Shown in pieces: positions 19,250-27,668 of a stretch of DNA of 64,000 nucleotides; the stretch's first letter is position 1; every line of letters begins with the position of its first letter. The translations under genes were made by a program, and so were the position numbers. The notes under the pieces were generated by a model. The model saw nothing but the letters and a program-made list of their open reading frames with translations, had not been told where the DNA came from and searched no databases. The stretch spans positions 1,178,001 to 1,242,000 of the forward strand of contig NZ_CP110535.1 in the NCBI RefSeq assembly GCF_026104355.1. Direction: 5' to 3'. The stretch comes from Halomonas sp. BDJS001. Lineage in GTDB: Bacteria > Pseudomonadota > Gammaproteobacteria > Pseudomonadales > Halomonadaceae.

Positions 19250-20262
19250 TGACATTCCCCCAGTCAGTCCGTGATGCCTGGCACCTGGTTGCCTTATCGA
19301 AAGACCTGAAACGCGGCAAAGCGCAAAAGGTCATGTGTTGCGATACACCGATTGCACTCTTTCGCAGCGAAGAGGGGATTGGTGCCTTGGTCGATCGCTG
19401 CCCGCACCGCAATTACCCACTTTCTGAAGGGCGTGTGCATAAGGGGGCACTCGAGTGCCCTTACCACGGCTGGCGCTTCGCAAGCGATGGAACCTGCACC
19501 GAAGTGCCCGGATGTTTGGTCGATACGGCCCATGATCAACGGCTGAAGGCTGATGCACTGCGCGTGGTTGAACGGCACGGCGGTATCTTTGTGGCGCTTT
19601 CTGACGCGGCACCGCCCGAGCCTGTATTACCGCCTGATGTTGGCAACCCTGAACTTGATCATTTCTGGTGGCAACAAGGCACCTGGGTGGGGCGTGCCTA
19701 CGATGCGGTTGAAAACGTGATGGATCCGTTCCACACCAATCACCTCCACCATGGTTTTATTCGTCGCCGGGATCGACGCTTGCCCGTGGAGCTGATTGTT
19801 ACCAGTCACGGCGATGGGATCGATATGGCCATCGAGCAAACCCAGCCCGATTATGGCCTGATGTCGCGCTTTTTGGAGCGCGACCGCTCGCGCAGCGTCT
19901 CGCGCTATTATCCGCCCACCACGGTTCAAGCGCGGTGGGAAGGTGAGACCAAGTTGACGTTATGTGTCACCGCCATTTTCACGCCAGCGACGGGAAACAG
20001 TTTAACGCCTTTCGCGCGCTTTTCGACACCCAAGGGGTTGGCGCCAAGCTGGCTCAAACAAGCAGCCATACGATTGTTCCTGGCCCCAGTGGTCTCGCAG
20101 GATCGTCGTGCACTAGAGCGCCAGCACGAAGTGATGACTCACTTCGGACAACCTAAATTCATCTCTGGGCCCGGCGATATTCTCAAAACCCGATTGCATC
20201 GGCTCTGGGTCGGTGAGCAGTTAGAGCCCGGCACTGATCCAGCCGTGGAGGTAAGGCTTTAG
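19249..20262 (+). CDS. Rieske non-heme iron oxygenase
   Basis: A 337-residue aromatic-ring-hydroxylating-type oxygenase. The Rieske [2Fe-2S] ligands are in CPHR near residue 50 and CPYHGW near residue 69. The mononuclear iron site is in ENVMDPFHTNHLHHGF near 160, with Asp and two His as expected. Size and layout match the VanA/pheophorbide-oxygenase type, which use a separate reductase; no reductase is encoded nearby. Last gene of the operon, starting on the final base of the ATP-grasp stop. It would oxidise, demethylate or desaturate the pathway product late in synthesis; the substrate is unknown. Confidence 0.87.
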   Translation: MTFPQSVRDAWHLVALSKDLKRGKAQKVMCCDTPIALFRSEEGIGALVDRCPHRNYPLSEGRVHKGALECPYHGWRFASDGTCTEVPGCLVDTAHDQRLKADALRVVERHGGIFVALSDAAPPEPVLPPDVGNPELDHFWWQQGTWVGRAYDAVENVMDPFHTNHLHHGFIRRRDRRLPVELIVTSHGDGIDMAIEQTQPDYGLMSRFLERDRSRSVSRYYPPTTVQARWEGETKLTLCVTAIFTPATGNSLTPFARFSTPKGLAPSWLKQAAIRLFLAPVVSQDRRALERQHEVMTHFGQPKFISGPGDILKTRLHRLWVGEQLEPGTDPAVEVRL

Positions 20263-20263
20263 C

Positions 20264-20291
20264 CCCCGCGTAAACCGTAGTCAATGCGGGG
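20264..20291. terminator. Hairpin between convergent operon end and DUF4153 gene
   Basis: CCCCGC at 20264-20269 pairs with GCGGGG at 20286-20291, in the 39-base gap between two converging genes. The stem is short and no T-run follows, so it is only a possible bidirectional terminator. Confidence 0.35.
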
Positions 20292-20301
20292 AGCAGCCAC
20301 C

Positions 20302-22113
20302 TTAATCAATCCGAACATCGCTTGCCTCTGCGCGGGCTTGTATTTGTTGCCTGACGCTTTCGAGGCTGGGCTGCAAGCTATATAGGCAGATACCACTCTG
20401 ATAGGCGTTTAACGACCCTGGTATGGGCTGTAAATCGGTTGACGGTTTGGTATGTCGACAGTCGTCAGCATTTTCATCCTGCGCTGCGCCTAACTCAGTC
20501 AGCGTGCCTACATGCTGCCAGCCTGTATTTTGCTCGGTATAGACCTGTCCATGCGAGCTGTAGTGAGCGTAGATAAGCCATTGTAATTCATGCTCATTGC
20601 TTACCTGCAACGCTTGGCAGGGTTCAACTTGGCTTAGGCAGGCTGAGCCCTGCTCAATTAACAAGGCGAGCAGTGGCTCGGGTAGCGTGGCGTCTTCAGG
20701 GTTCACGCTAAATTGCTGGGCGACATCATCCAGGTTGTGGGTATCCACTAGTGGATCCTGGTTCCAGCGATTGGTTTGCTTTAGCGAGAGCTCAATACGC
20801 CGTGTCAGCTCAGGTCGCGATTGGGCAAACTCGCTGTCAGCGAGTGCTTGTAATGCCAAACTGCCCGGCTGGCCGAGGTGAAAGCGTAGATAGCGGTAGT
20901 CGAAAGCATCCACAGTGGTGCGTCCGTCTATCAACCGCTTGACCTGATGCTGGGCCACCCAGTGGCGCATATCCGCCAGCGGCGTATTAACCACGATCAG
21001 CGCCCCGGCCACCAGCAGGGCCAAGCCAACATTGGCGCGCTGTAAATTGGGTAGTGCTGCTTGCCGTCGCCAGAGCAGAATCAGACTATAGCTGAAGGTA
21101 AAGGCCGCGGTTAGTACTTGCAGCAGTGCCGCCCAGAGCCTATCCAAGCTGAGTCCATATTGGTCGATTCGTAGCCAGAGCGCCCAGGCGGCCAGCAGGC
21201 TACCTATCGGCAGCAATACGACGGCGAGCATAACGGTGCTGCGTAACCAGATAGGATAGGGCAGCTTGTTATCGGTTTGATAGAAAACGGCGTTGAAGAA
21301 CAACAGCAGGGTCAACATCAGCGCCATAAGTATTTGCGCGGCTCTGCCGGTATCCCATATCGGCTGTAGCCCGGTCCAGGGCAGCACGGCAAAGAACATC
21401 AATATGATTAGGGCGACCAGCGGCAATAGCGCCTTGATAAGCGCTTCGCACATCAGTCTTACGCTCGCGATAAAACGAAAGCGATTGCGGATCATCACCA
21501 GCCCCATGCCAATCACCAGCCAGGTGACTGGATAGAAAAAAGCGGGTGTTTGGAACAATGTTTTGAAAAAGTCTAAGCCAATGGCTGAAAAGAGCGCTGC
21601 CCACAAAGATAGCAAGCTCCAAAAAACGCCAATGAATAGGCCTAGTTGGGCGATTGTCAGGGCGTGCTCCCATGAGTAATCCAGCATGGGCTGATAGGTT
21701 TTTGGCCAAGTGCCACTGGTGGCGCTGCTACGAAAGAACAGCGCAAGAATAAACAAGGCAGTTCCTACGGCCATGCAAAAGGCAAAGGTAAACGGGTGGC
21801 CTCCCCACTGCTGCGGCTCGGGCACCTGCTCAACCCAGCCAAGGTGCCAGCCCAGCCAAAACAGTAGGGGAGCCAGCAGCAGCGGTAGGAAGTTGATGCG
21901 ATCACGCAGTCGCACGATGCTGATCAGATAAAACGCTGGCAAGGCGACTGCGACGGTGTAGAGCGCCTTAAGCCAGCGCTGGTCGGCGACCAGCCAGTAC
22001 TCATGGTCGATAGCCAAATGCAGCGCATAGAGCGCACAACCCTGTACAAAGGCGAGAAAAATCAAGCCCAGACTGGTAGCCGGGTCCAGGGTATTTAGGC
22101 GATTATCGTCCAT
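20302..22113 (-). CDS. DUF4153-type polytopic membrane protein
   Basis: A 603-residue protein matching the DUF4153 family. About 11-12 membrane helices occupy residues 10-400, and a soluble C-terminal domain of about 200 residues follows with four Cys (two in CLSQVEPC, one in a DDCRH stretch, one in SGICLYSLQ), which could form disulfides if it faces the periplasm. The function of the family is not established. It is convergent with the Rieske gene and is bracketed, together with the operon, by the intact and relic phosphatase genes. Compared with the operon its coding is richer in A+T. Confidence 0.78.
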   Translation of the reverse strand: MDDNRLNTLDPATSLGLIFLAFVQGCALYALHLAIDHEYWLVADQRWLKALYTVAVALPAFYLISIVRLRDRINFLPLLLAPLLFWLGWHLGWVEQVPEPQQWGGHPFTFAFCMAVGTALFILALFFRSSATSGTWPKTYQPMLDYSWEHALTIAQLGLFIGVFWSLLSLWAALFSAIGLDFFKTLFQTPAFFYPVTWLVIGMGLVMIRNRFRFIASVRLMCEALIKALLPLVALIILMFFAVLPWTGLQPIWDTGRAAQILMALMLTLLLFFNAVFYQTDNKLPYPIWLRSTVMLAVVLLPIGSLLAAWALWLRIDQYGLSLDRLWAALLQVLTAAFTFSYSLILLWRRQAALPNLQRANVGLALLVAGALIVVNTPLADMRHWVAQHQVKRLIDGRTTVDAFDYRYLRFHLGQPGSLALQALADSEFAQSRPELTRRIELSLKQTNRWNQDPLVDTHNLDDVAQQFSVNPEDATLPEPLLALLIEQGSACLSQVEPCQALQVSNEHELQWLIYAHYSSHGQVYTEQNTGWQHVGTLTELGAAQDENADDCRHTKPSTDLQPIPGSLNAYQSGICLYSLQPSLESVRQQIQARAEASDVRID

Positions 22114-22321
22114 GACAGCTCTTCTACAGTTGAGTGGCGGCGTGGGGCCCGTAATTCTTCTAAGTAGCTAACGGGCTCTAAGTAATTAACTAGCACTAAG
22201 CAACTATAATAACGTGAGAAAGTTACAAAGGTTGCAAAGTGCAAAGATAGATGGCTCGAAATACTGCTAATTAATTATGCTGTGCTTTAGGCGCGTCGTA
22301 AGGCCAGGCCAGGGAGGAGCT

Positions 22322-22660
22322 TTGAATCTTCTGTTTATATGCAGCGCAAATAGACTCCGCAGTCCGACGGCTGAACGTATCTTTTCAGCTTACCCCGGTG
22401 TTCAAGCAATCGGAGCTGGAACAAGTTCGAGTGCTAAAACGCCGGTTTCTTGGCGCTTAATTGAGTGGGCTGACATCGTTCTAGTGATGGAAAAGAGCCA
22501 TCGGGATGAAGTCGCCAAGACGTACGGGGATTTACTCAAGGGGAAAAGGTTAGTTTGCCTGGATATTCCCGATCACTACGAGTTAATGCAGCCTGAACTC
22601 ATCACCTTGCTCAAGGAAAGGGTTCCGGAGTATGTGCGGTTGTCGGCAGTCGAAACATAG
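22322..22660 (+). CDS. Small low-molecular-weight protein tyrosine phosphatase-like protein
   Basis: A 112-residue protein beginning M/L-NLLFICSANRLRSPTAER. The P-loop C-x5-R-S is intact (C7 to R13 with S14), so it should bind phosphate; the general-acid region is DIPDHYELM instead of the usual DP pair. Proteins of this short subgroup are often annotated as low-molecular-weight phosphotyrosine phosphatases, although their substrates are unknown. The TTG at 22322 is chosen because GGGAGGAG lies just before it and the mature fold starts there; an in-frame ATG at 22277 would add 15 unlikely residues. A decayed copy lies at 12301-12445. Confidence 0.8.
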   Translation: MNLLFICSANRLRSPTAERIFSAYPGVQAIGAGTSSSAKTPVSWRLIEWADIVLVMEKSHRDEVAKTYGDLLKGKRLVCLDIPDHYELMQPELITLLKERVPEYVRLSAVET

Positions 22661-22720
22661 CGAGGAGCTGGTGCGCCGTAGGATTGATCATAGCGACGAA
22701 GAGTCGTTCTCCTCCCATTT

Positions 22721-22762
22721 CAGGTTTATATGAAATTATACTTATAAAAAACCTGGTTTTTT
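22721..22762 (+). terminator. Rho-independent terminator after the phosphatase gene
   Basis: CAGGTTT at 22721-22727 pairs with AAACCTG at 22749-22755 and is followed at once by GTTTTTT. It lies 60 bases after the phosphatase stop and before the lipoprotein gene. Confidence 0.6.
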
Positions 22763-22821
22763 AAAGCTCTGGTCAGGTAAAGTTTACTTGGAATGCCATG
22801 AGCCATAACCAGGAGGGAAGC

Positions 22822-23415
22822 ATGTATCGAGTAGTGATCGTTCTATGTATTTTTTTAGCGGGCTGCACCACAAAACTGTGGGAGCCCAAGCCAGAGAGAG
22901 TGATGGCCGTCAACGGCTTCTACGTTAATAAAGAAACGAACGATTTAGTGGTCACCACGCGGCGTGAAGCTTTTTTATTTCCCTCTCAGCAGCAACTTGG
23001 CCAGGCGCTGATGCTCAGCCGAGAAGTTGAGTTTCTTCCCGAATTTAGCGGCTTCTCGCTCTCTAGCTCCAATGTGGTGACCGGCAGCATTAAGCTTACA
23101 CTGCATGAACAGAACCCTTCAGCCGAACTTGTCAGTCAATTAACCGCATTGGGCTTTACGAAAAACCCCGTCACCGATAGCTTCCAGTTGATACGGGAGA
23201 TTAGAGGCGAGCGATATACCATTGAAGGAAGTTTGCCGCTTGAAAAGCTCGAAAAGGAGTATCAAGTCAGTATGAGCATGCCCAGGGGCCCTATCGATAC
23301 AGCCGGGCGTGTTATCGCAACGCCTGTTGCCATTACATTTGATGCGGCCGCAACGGTCGTGGCAATTCCTCTCTTCGCACTCTTTGCGGTGTCACAGGGT
23401 TTGCTTGGGCCATGA
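22822..23415 (+). CDS. Putative lipoprotein of unknown function
   Basis: A 197-residue protein starting MYRVVIVLCIFLAGCTT, a clear lipoprotein signal with lipobox LAGC and Thr after the Cys, so it probably goes to the outer membrane. The mature part is mixed alpha/beta without a recognised domain; a hydrophobic Ala/Val-rich stretch near the C-terminus (about 160-190) may be a glycine-zipper-like or membrane-associated segment. ATG 22822 follows CAGGAGGGAAGC, an excellent ribosome site; an in-frame ATG at 22798 is rejected. A terminator separates it from the phosphatase gene, so it is probably transcribed alone. Confidence 0.7.
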   Translation: MYRVVIVLCIFLAGCTTKLWEPKPERVMAVNGFYVNKETNDLVVTTRREAFLFPSQQQLGQALMLSREVEFLPEFSGFSLSSSNVVTGSIKLTLHEQNPSAELVSQLTALGFTKNPVTDSFQLIREIRGERYTIEGSLPLEKLEKEYQVSMSMPRGPIDTAGRVIATPVAITFDAAATVVAIPLFALFAVSQGLLGP

Positions 23416-23683
23416 GTAAACAGAGCGTCTTAACGAGCTCACAGGGGATGTTTAAAAGCTGTTGCCTATAGAGTCTGACTAATGCCTAGGCTTTTTCTGA
23501 AAAGTCGGCGTGCGCAGGCCAGGCCACAATCTACAAAAAAGAATCGGATTCGCGTGCGAATTTACGGGTTGTAAATGAGTACTTTGATTGAACTCGTGCA
23601 CGAGCCGATTCTTAACACAGTATGGCCAAGCGTAATAGTGAACCAAAGATTTCCTGGTATTTATTAAAGAACGGAGGTTAAGG

Positions 23684-23817
23684 GTGGGGCTACTCGATAA
23701 CTTTAAGAAGAAGCGTGCTATTAAAGGCTACATAGAGAAATTGCATAACGTTTTGGTCAACGATTATGGCCGCCAGAAATATTACACACAGCTGCAGGTA
23801 AAGCGGATTATTGACCC
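23684..23817 (+). pseudogene. Truncated N-terminus of a DUF6559-like gene
   Basis: A GTG start at 23684 with GGAGG at 23673-23677 opens a frame reading MGLLDNFKKKRAIKGYIEKL and on through YGRQKYYTQLQVKRII, like the N-terminus of small DUF6559-type proteins. After about 45 codons it runs directly into the end of the leftward LysR gene (stop at 23820-23818), and the following residues are only the antisense of that gene. The rest of the protein, normally more than twice this length, is not found downstream of the LysR-MFS-reductase module. The break suggests that the module was inserted here or a deletion joined the two. Confidence 0.5.
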
Positions 23818-24741
23818 TTACTGTTTTTCCCGCCGCAACGCCCAGACAGGGTGTTCAGCGAGCCGCTCTTCTAGAAACGCCACAAACGCCCGCACCCGAG
23901 GCGGCACCAGCTGCCGCTGGGGCATCACCGCGTAGATGCCTGTTTCCGTTAACCGGTAATCCGGTAGCACCACGCTCAATTGGCCGTTGCGCAGGTATTC
24001 GTGGATGTGCCACACCGAGTGCTGCGCGATGCCCTGGCCGCCGAGTACCGCCTCGGTGAGCATTTCACCCTGATTGCTGCGTATGCGGCCGCCTACTTGT
24101 ATCGCCTCGCTTTGCCCCTGGTTGTCGGTGAGGTGCCAGATATCCTGCCGACGCCGACTGCTGGAAAGCACCAAACATTGGTGATCGGCCAGTTCGCCGG
24201 GGCGTTGCGGGGTGCCGTGGCGTTTCAGGTAGTCGGGAGAGGCGCACAGTACCCGCTCGTCGTCGGCCAGGCGTCGCGCCACCAAACTGGAATCTTCCAG
24301 AATGCCGATGCGAATGCCCAGATCGTAGCCCTCGCCCACCAGATCCACTACCTGGTCAGTCAGGCCGACACACAGATCCAGCCGGGGATAACGGTTAAGG
24401 AACTCGGGCAACAGCGGTGAAATGTACTGACGCCCGAAGGAGTGGGGCAGAGTGACGCGCAGGGTGCCGGTGACGTTGTCGGCGCTGCCGCGTAGATCCT
24501 GGGTGAGTGCTTCCAGCCCCTCCACCAACTCGCGGCCTTGTTCCGCCAGCGCGAGCCCCTCTGGGGTGGGGTGGAGGCGACGGGTTGTGCGGTGCAACAG
24601 CCGGACATTGAGGCCCTTTTCCAACCGCTGTAGCCGCTGGCTGGCCACGGCCACTGACAGGTCAAGGCTGCGGGCGGCAGCGCTGATCGTGCCCAGATCC
24701 ACCACGCGAAGAAAAAGGGCGATGTCGCTCAGGCGATCCAT
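23818..24741 (-). CDS. LysR-family transcriptional regulator (CrgA/AaeR-like)
   Basis: A 307-residue LysR-type regulator. The winged helix-turn-helix covers about residues 1-60 (MDRLSDIALFLRVVDLGTIS, then AVASQRLQRLEKGLNVRLLHRTTR), and the periplasmic-binding-like effector domain covers about 90-295 with the QGIAQHSVWHIHEYLRNGQL stretch typical of the CrgA/DmlR branch. It is divergent from an MFS exporter and an aldo/keto reductase, the usual arrangement in which the LysR protein controls both in response to a small molecule. A candidate operator lies in the gap. The ATG at 24741 is the natural family start. Confidence 0.87.
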   Translation of the reverse strand: MDRLSDIALFLRVVDLGTISAAARSLDLSVAVASQRLQRLEKGLNVRLLHRTTRRLHPTPEGLALAEQGRELVEGLEALTQDLRGSADNVTGTLRVTLPHSFGRQYISPLLPEFLNRYPRLDLCVGLTDQVVDLVGEGYDLGIRIGILEDSSLVARRLADDERVLCASPDYLKRHGTPQRPGELADHQCLVLSSSRRRQDIWHLTDNQGQSEAIQVGGRIRSNQGEMLTEAVLGGQGIAQHSVWHIHEYLRNGQLSVVLPDYRLTETGIYAVMPQRQLVPPRVRAFVAFLEERLAEHPVWALRREKQ

Positions 24742-24754
24742 GGTGGTCTCATTA

Positions 24755-24769
24755 TCAATTAAATATTGA
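24755..24769. promoter_or_regulatory. Candidate LysR operator
   Basis: TCAAT at 24755-24759 and ATTGA at 24765-24769 form an inverted repeat with a five-base A/T centre, in the gap between the divergent LysR and MFS genes and just upstream of the LysR start. Location and symmetry suit a LysR-type binding site. Confidence 0.4.
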
Positions 24770-24838
24770 AAGTCATTGAGGATACTAAAGGTATCAAGGA
24801 GGGCGATGCGGGTCTAGCATTCGTTTCATCATTCCCTG

Positions 24839-26065
24839 ATGGATGTTTCGATGATGACTTCAACCTCTTCGCGCCCGGTTCCCTGGGCGCTCTACGCTTT
24901 GACCATTGGTGCCTTCGGCATCGGCACCACCGAGTTCGTAATCATGGGCGTGTTGGAGCAAGTGGCCGCCGATCTGGATGTAAGTATCCGCCAAGCGGGC
25001 CTGCTGATATCCGGCTATGCCTTGGGTGTGTTCGTGGGCGCGCCGTTGCTCACCATTGCTAGCGCCCGCTGGCCTCGCAAGAAGGTGCTTGTGGCGTTGA
25101 TGGTTATTTTTACCCTCGGCAACCTAGCCTGCGCGCTGGCTCCGAACTATTCGATGCTGATGGTTGCCAGGGTGGTAACTTCTCTAGCACACGGCACTTT
25201 TTTCGGCGTTGGTTCGGTGGTCGCCACCAGTCTGGTGGCGCCGGACAAACGGGCTGGTGCCATCGCCATCATGTTCACTGGCCTGACCGTGGCAACGTTG
25301 CTGGGCGTGCCCGCCGGTGCCTGGTTGGGGCACGAATATGGCTGGCGCACCACCTTCCGGGCGGTCACTGGTGTGGGCGTGCTGGCGACTCTGGTGATTA
25401 CTCTCATGGTTCCCCACGAGAGTGGTGGCGGCGAGGAAATGGGCTGGCGCGACAGTCTGGCGGTGATCGGCCGACCGACAGTACTGTTGGGGCTGCTGAT
25501 GACGGTGCTCGGCTTTGCCGGGGTGTTCACCGTATTCACCTATATCCAGCCGATGCTGACGGGCATCGCCGGTTTCTCCCAGGATGCGGTGTCGCTGATT
25601 CTGCTGGTATTCGGCGTCGGCATGATCATCGGTAACCTGCTCGGCGGACGTCTCGCGGATCGTGGGCTGGCACCGGCCCTGATAATCACATTGGCAGTGC
25701 TGGCGGCGGTGCTGGGCCTGTTTCCTTTTGCGCTCGGCTATCAGTGGACAACGGTGGTCTTCGTCGGCCTGCTGGGCATGGCCGGTTTCGCGACGGTGGC
25801 GCCCTTGCAACTGTGGGTACTTAACCGGGCGGAAGGCGCGGCCAGTCTGGCGTCCAGCTTCAATATCGGTGCGTTCAATCTGGGCAATGCCATTGGTGCG
25901 GGCTTGGGCGGTGTGGTGATCGAGCGCAGCGGCAGCTTTACCGCCGTGCCTGGCGCCGCCGCACTGGTTGCTCTTACCGGACTGGCGGTGGCTGTTTGGG
26001 CAATCAAACGTGAGCATGGCGAGTCCCTTCGGCCTGCCCCGGCAATTTACTGCGAACAGGAGTGA
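24839..26065 (+). CDS. MFS transporter, DHA1 (AraJ/YdhP-like) exporter
   Basis: A 408-residue major facilitator superfamily protein with 12 hydrophobic helices. It opens with PVPWALYALTIGAFGIGTTEFVIMG, the signature of the AraJ/YdhP/sugar-efflux-like DHA1 group, which exports drugs, arabinose-like sugars or purines. Loop motif A-like residues (GGRLADRG) lie near 265-272, between the sixth and ninth helices. Three ATG codons (24839, 24851, 24854) are possible starts and none has a strong ribosome site; a strong GGAGG upstream instead precedes a four-codon ATG CGG GTC TAG at 24806-24817. Its stop is 5 bases before the ATG of the next reductase gene, so they form an operon. Confidence 0.85.
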   Translation: MDVSMMTSTSSRPVPWALYALTIGAFGIGTTEFVIMGVLEQVAADLDVSIRQAGLLISGYALGVFVGAPLLTIASARWPRKKVLVALMVIFTLGNLACALAPNYSMLMVARVVTSLAHGTFFGVGSVVATSLVAPDKRAGAIAIMFTGLTVATLLGVPAGAWLGHEYGWRTTFRAVTGVGVLATLVITLMVPHESGGGEEMGWRDSLAVIGRPTVLLGLLMTVLGFAGVFTVFTYIQPMLTGIAGFSQDAVSLILLVFGVGMIIGNLLGGRLADRGLAPALIITLAVLAAVLGLFPFALGYQWTTVVFVGLLGMAGFATVAPLQLWVLNRAEGAASLASSFNIGAFNLGNAIGAGLGGVVIERSGSFTAVPGAAALVALTGLAVAVWAIKREHGESLRPAPAIYCEQE

Positions 26066-26070
26066 GTGTG

Positions 26071-27102
26071 ATGGAATATCGTTATCTAGGGCGATCTGGT
26101 TTTAAGGTGCCTGCATTGGGTTTCGGGGCCGGCACCTTTGGTGGCAAGGGGCCGCTGTTCAGTGCCTGGGGCAATACCGATGTTGAGCAAGCGAAGCGGC
26201 TGATCGATATATGTCTGGACGCTGGGGTCAATCTGTTCGACTCCGCTGATGTTTATTCCGACGGTACATCGGAAGCGATCCTTGGTGCGGCGATCAAAGG
26301 CCGTCGTGACCGGGTGATCGTGTCCACTAAGCTGTCACTACGCAGCGGGGAGGACGCCAATGACGTGGGCAGTTCTCGACACCACTTGATCCGCGCCACC
26401 GAGCGCGCACTAAAAAGGCTGGGAACCGATTATATCGATGTGCTGCAACTGCATCACTTCGATGCCATGACCCCGGTGGAGGAGGTGATGTCCGCACTGG
26501 ATGATCTGGTGCGGGCTGGTAAGGTTCGCTACTTAGGGGCATCCAACTTCTCTGGTTGGCAGTTGATGAAGTCCCAGAGCGTTGCCGAGCGTTATGGCTA
26601 TGCGCGCTTCGTAGCGAACCAGACGTATTACTCCCTGGTGGGCAGGGATTACGAGTGGGAGCTGATGCCGTTGGGGCAGGATCAAGGCCTGGGTGCTCTG
26701 GTGTGGAGCCCGCTGGGCTGGGGCCGCCTGACCGGTAAGATTCGGCGCGGCCAACCACTGCCCGCCGGGAGCCGTCTTCACGAGACCGAAGGATTCGCGC
26801 CGCCGGTGCCGAATGAAAGACTGTACCGGGTACTGGACGTGCTATTCGAGATCGCTGACGAAGTCGGCAAGAGCGTGCCCCAGGTAGCGATTAACTGGTT
26901 GCTGCGACGTCCGACGGTGTCATCGGTTTTGATGGGTGCCCGGGACGAAACCCAGTTACAGCAGAATCTCGGTGCGGTTGGCTGGCGCCTTGATGAATCT
27001 CAGGTTGCACGATTAGACGCGGCGAGCGCGGTAACGCCACCTTACCCCTATTATCCCTATTGGAACGGCCAGTTTACCGAGCGTAATCCACCCCTGGTAT
27101 GA
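26071..27102 (+). CDS. Aldo/keto reductase (YajO/YghZ-like subgroup)
   Basis: A 343-residue NADPH-dependent aldo/keto reductase. It begins MEYRYLGRSGFKVPALGFG and carries the tetrad Asp/Tyr in FDSADVYSDG, Lys in VSTKLSL and His in LQLHHFD; the long loops and the C-terminal SAVTPPYPYYPYW fit the AKR subgroup of YajO and related potassium-channel-beta-like proteins. ATG 26071 is used because AGGAG lies 8 bases upstream; a GTG at 26062 is also in frame. It is the second gene behind the MFS exporter. Together with the divergent LysR this looks like a detoxification unit: reduce a carbonyl compound, export it, sense it. Confidence 0.87.
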   Translation: MEYRYLGRSGFKVPALGFGAGTFGGKGPLFSAWGNTDVEQAKRLIDICLDAGVNLFDSADVYSDGTSEAILGAAIKGRRDRVIVSTKLSLRSGEDANDVGSSRHHLIRATERALKRLGTDYIDVLQLHHFDAMTPVEEVMSALDDLVRAGKVRYLGASNFSGWQLMKSQSVAERYGYARFVANQTYYSLVGRDYEWELMPLGQDQGLGALVWSPLGWGRLTGKIRRGQPLPAGSRLHETEGFAPPVPNERLYRVLDVLFEIADEVGKSVPQVAINWLLRRPTVSSVLMGARDETQLQQNLGAVGWRLDESQVARLDAASAVTPPYPYYPYWNGQFTERNPPLV

Positions 27103-27127
27103 CTGATATTCACGGAAATTGAGAAAA

Positions 27128-27145
27128 GGGGTGCTCCGGCGCCCC
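27128..27145 (+). terminator. GC-rich hairpin after the aldo/keto reductase
   Basis: GGGGTGC at 27128-27134 and GCGCCCC at 27139-27145 pair (one G-U) around a TCCG tetraloop, 25 bases after the reductase stop. No T-run follows, so termination would be incomplete or rho-aided. Confidence 0.4.
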
Positions 27146-27310
27146 GCCCAAGTATTGATGTGCCATTAATGTTTTGGCATTACAAAAAATAATGTTTGGG
27201 GATCTTTAAGAGCCTAGTAAGCGTAGTCACAGTGATGGCTTTCCATTGTGGCCCAGATCCACGGCGAAACTACGCGTATTAGTCGCATTGGCATTCGCTC
27301 AAGCGGTGAC

Positions 27311-27604
27311 TCACCGCCGACGCCATAGCTTTTCAATACGTCGTATCATCGCCTGAATGACCAGTCGCCGAGCCTCGTGCTGATCTAGCCGCACACGCTC
27401 AAGATCAATGCCTCCCCGCCCATCGCGATATCTAGAAGGGATGCTTTCCTTGAGCGAATCGTCGGCACTTCCTTTTGGCATGCCATCTTTATCGCCGCAG
27501 GGGAACGAGACGTGGCGTTGCAAGTTCTGCTCTTTTCTTGAGTTCAACATGTTCCTGACCTCCATTGCGTCGTCCCAGGTGACGGGATGAAAGCGTGGTC
27601 TCAT
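27311..27604 (-). CDS. Hypothetical 97-residue basic protein
   Basis: A small open frame rich in Arg, Lys, Asp and Glu, with no signal peptide, membrane segment or recognised domain. The C-terminus QAMIRRIEKLWRRR could be an amphipathic helix. No convincing ribosome site precedes ATG 27604; a shorter start at ATG 27566 (MEVRNMLNS) is possible. It is divergent from the LysR gene at 27669. I cannot exclude that it is not a gene; the opposite strand has only a 60-codon frame. Confidence 0.35.
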   Translation of the reverse strand: MRPRFHPVTWDDAMEVRNMLNSRKEQNLQRHVSFPCGDKDGMPKGSADDSLKESIPSRYRDGRGGIDLERVRLDQHEARRLVIQAMIRRIEKLWRRR

Positions 27605-27668
27605 AGGTTCAGGTTCATGCTAGTCTTGTTCTAAAATGCAAGGTATTCCATAAAAGTGAGCATTAACT

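Noticed and set aside
25184..26017. 277-codon minus-strand frame inside the MFS gene
   Set aside because: Antisense shadow of twelve conserved membrane helices; no domain and no ribosome site.
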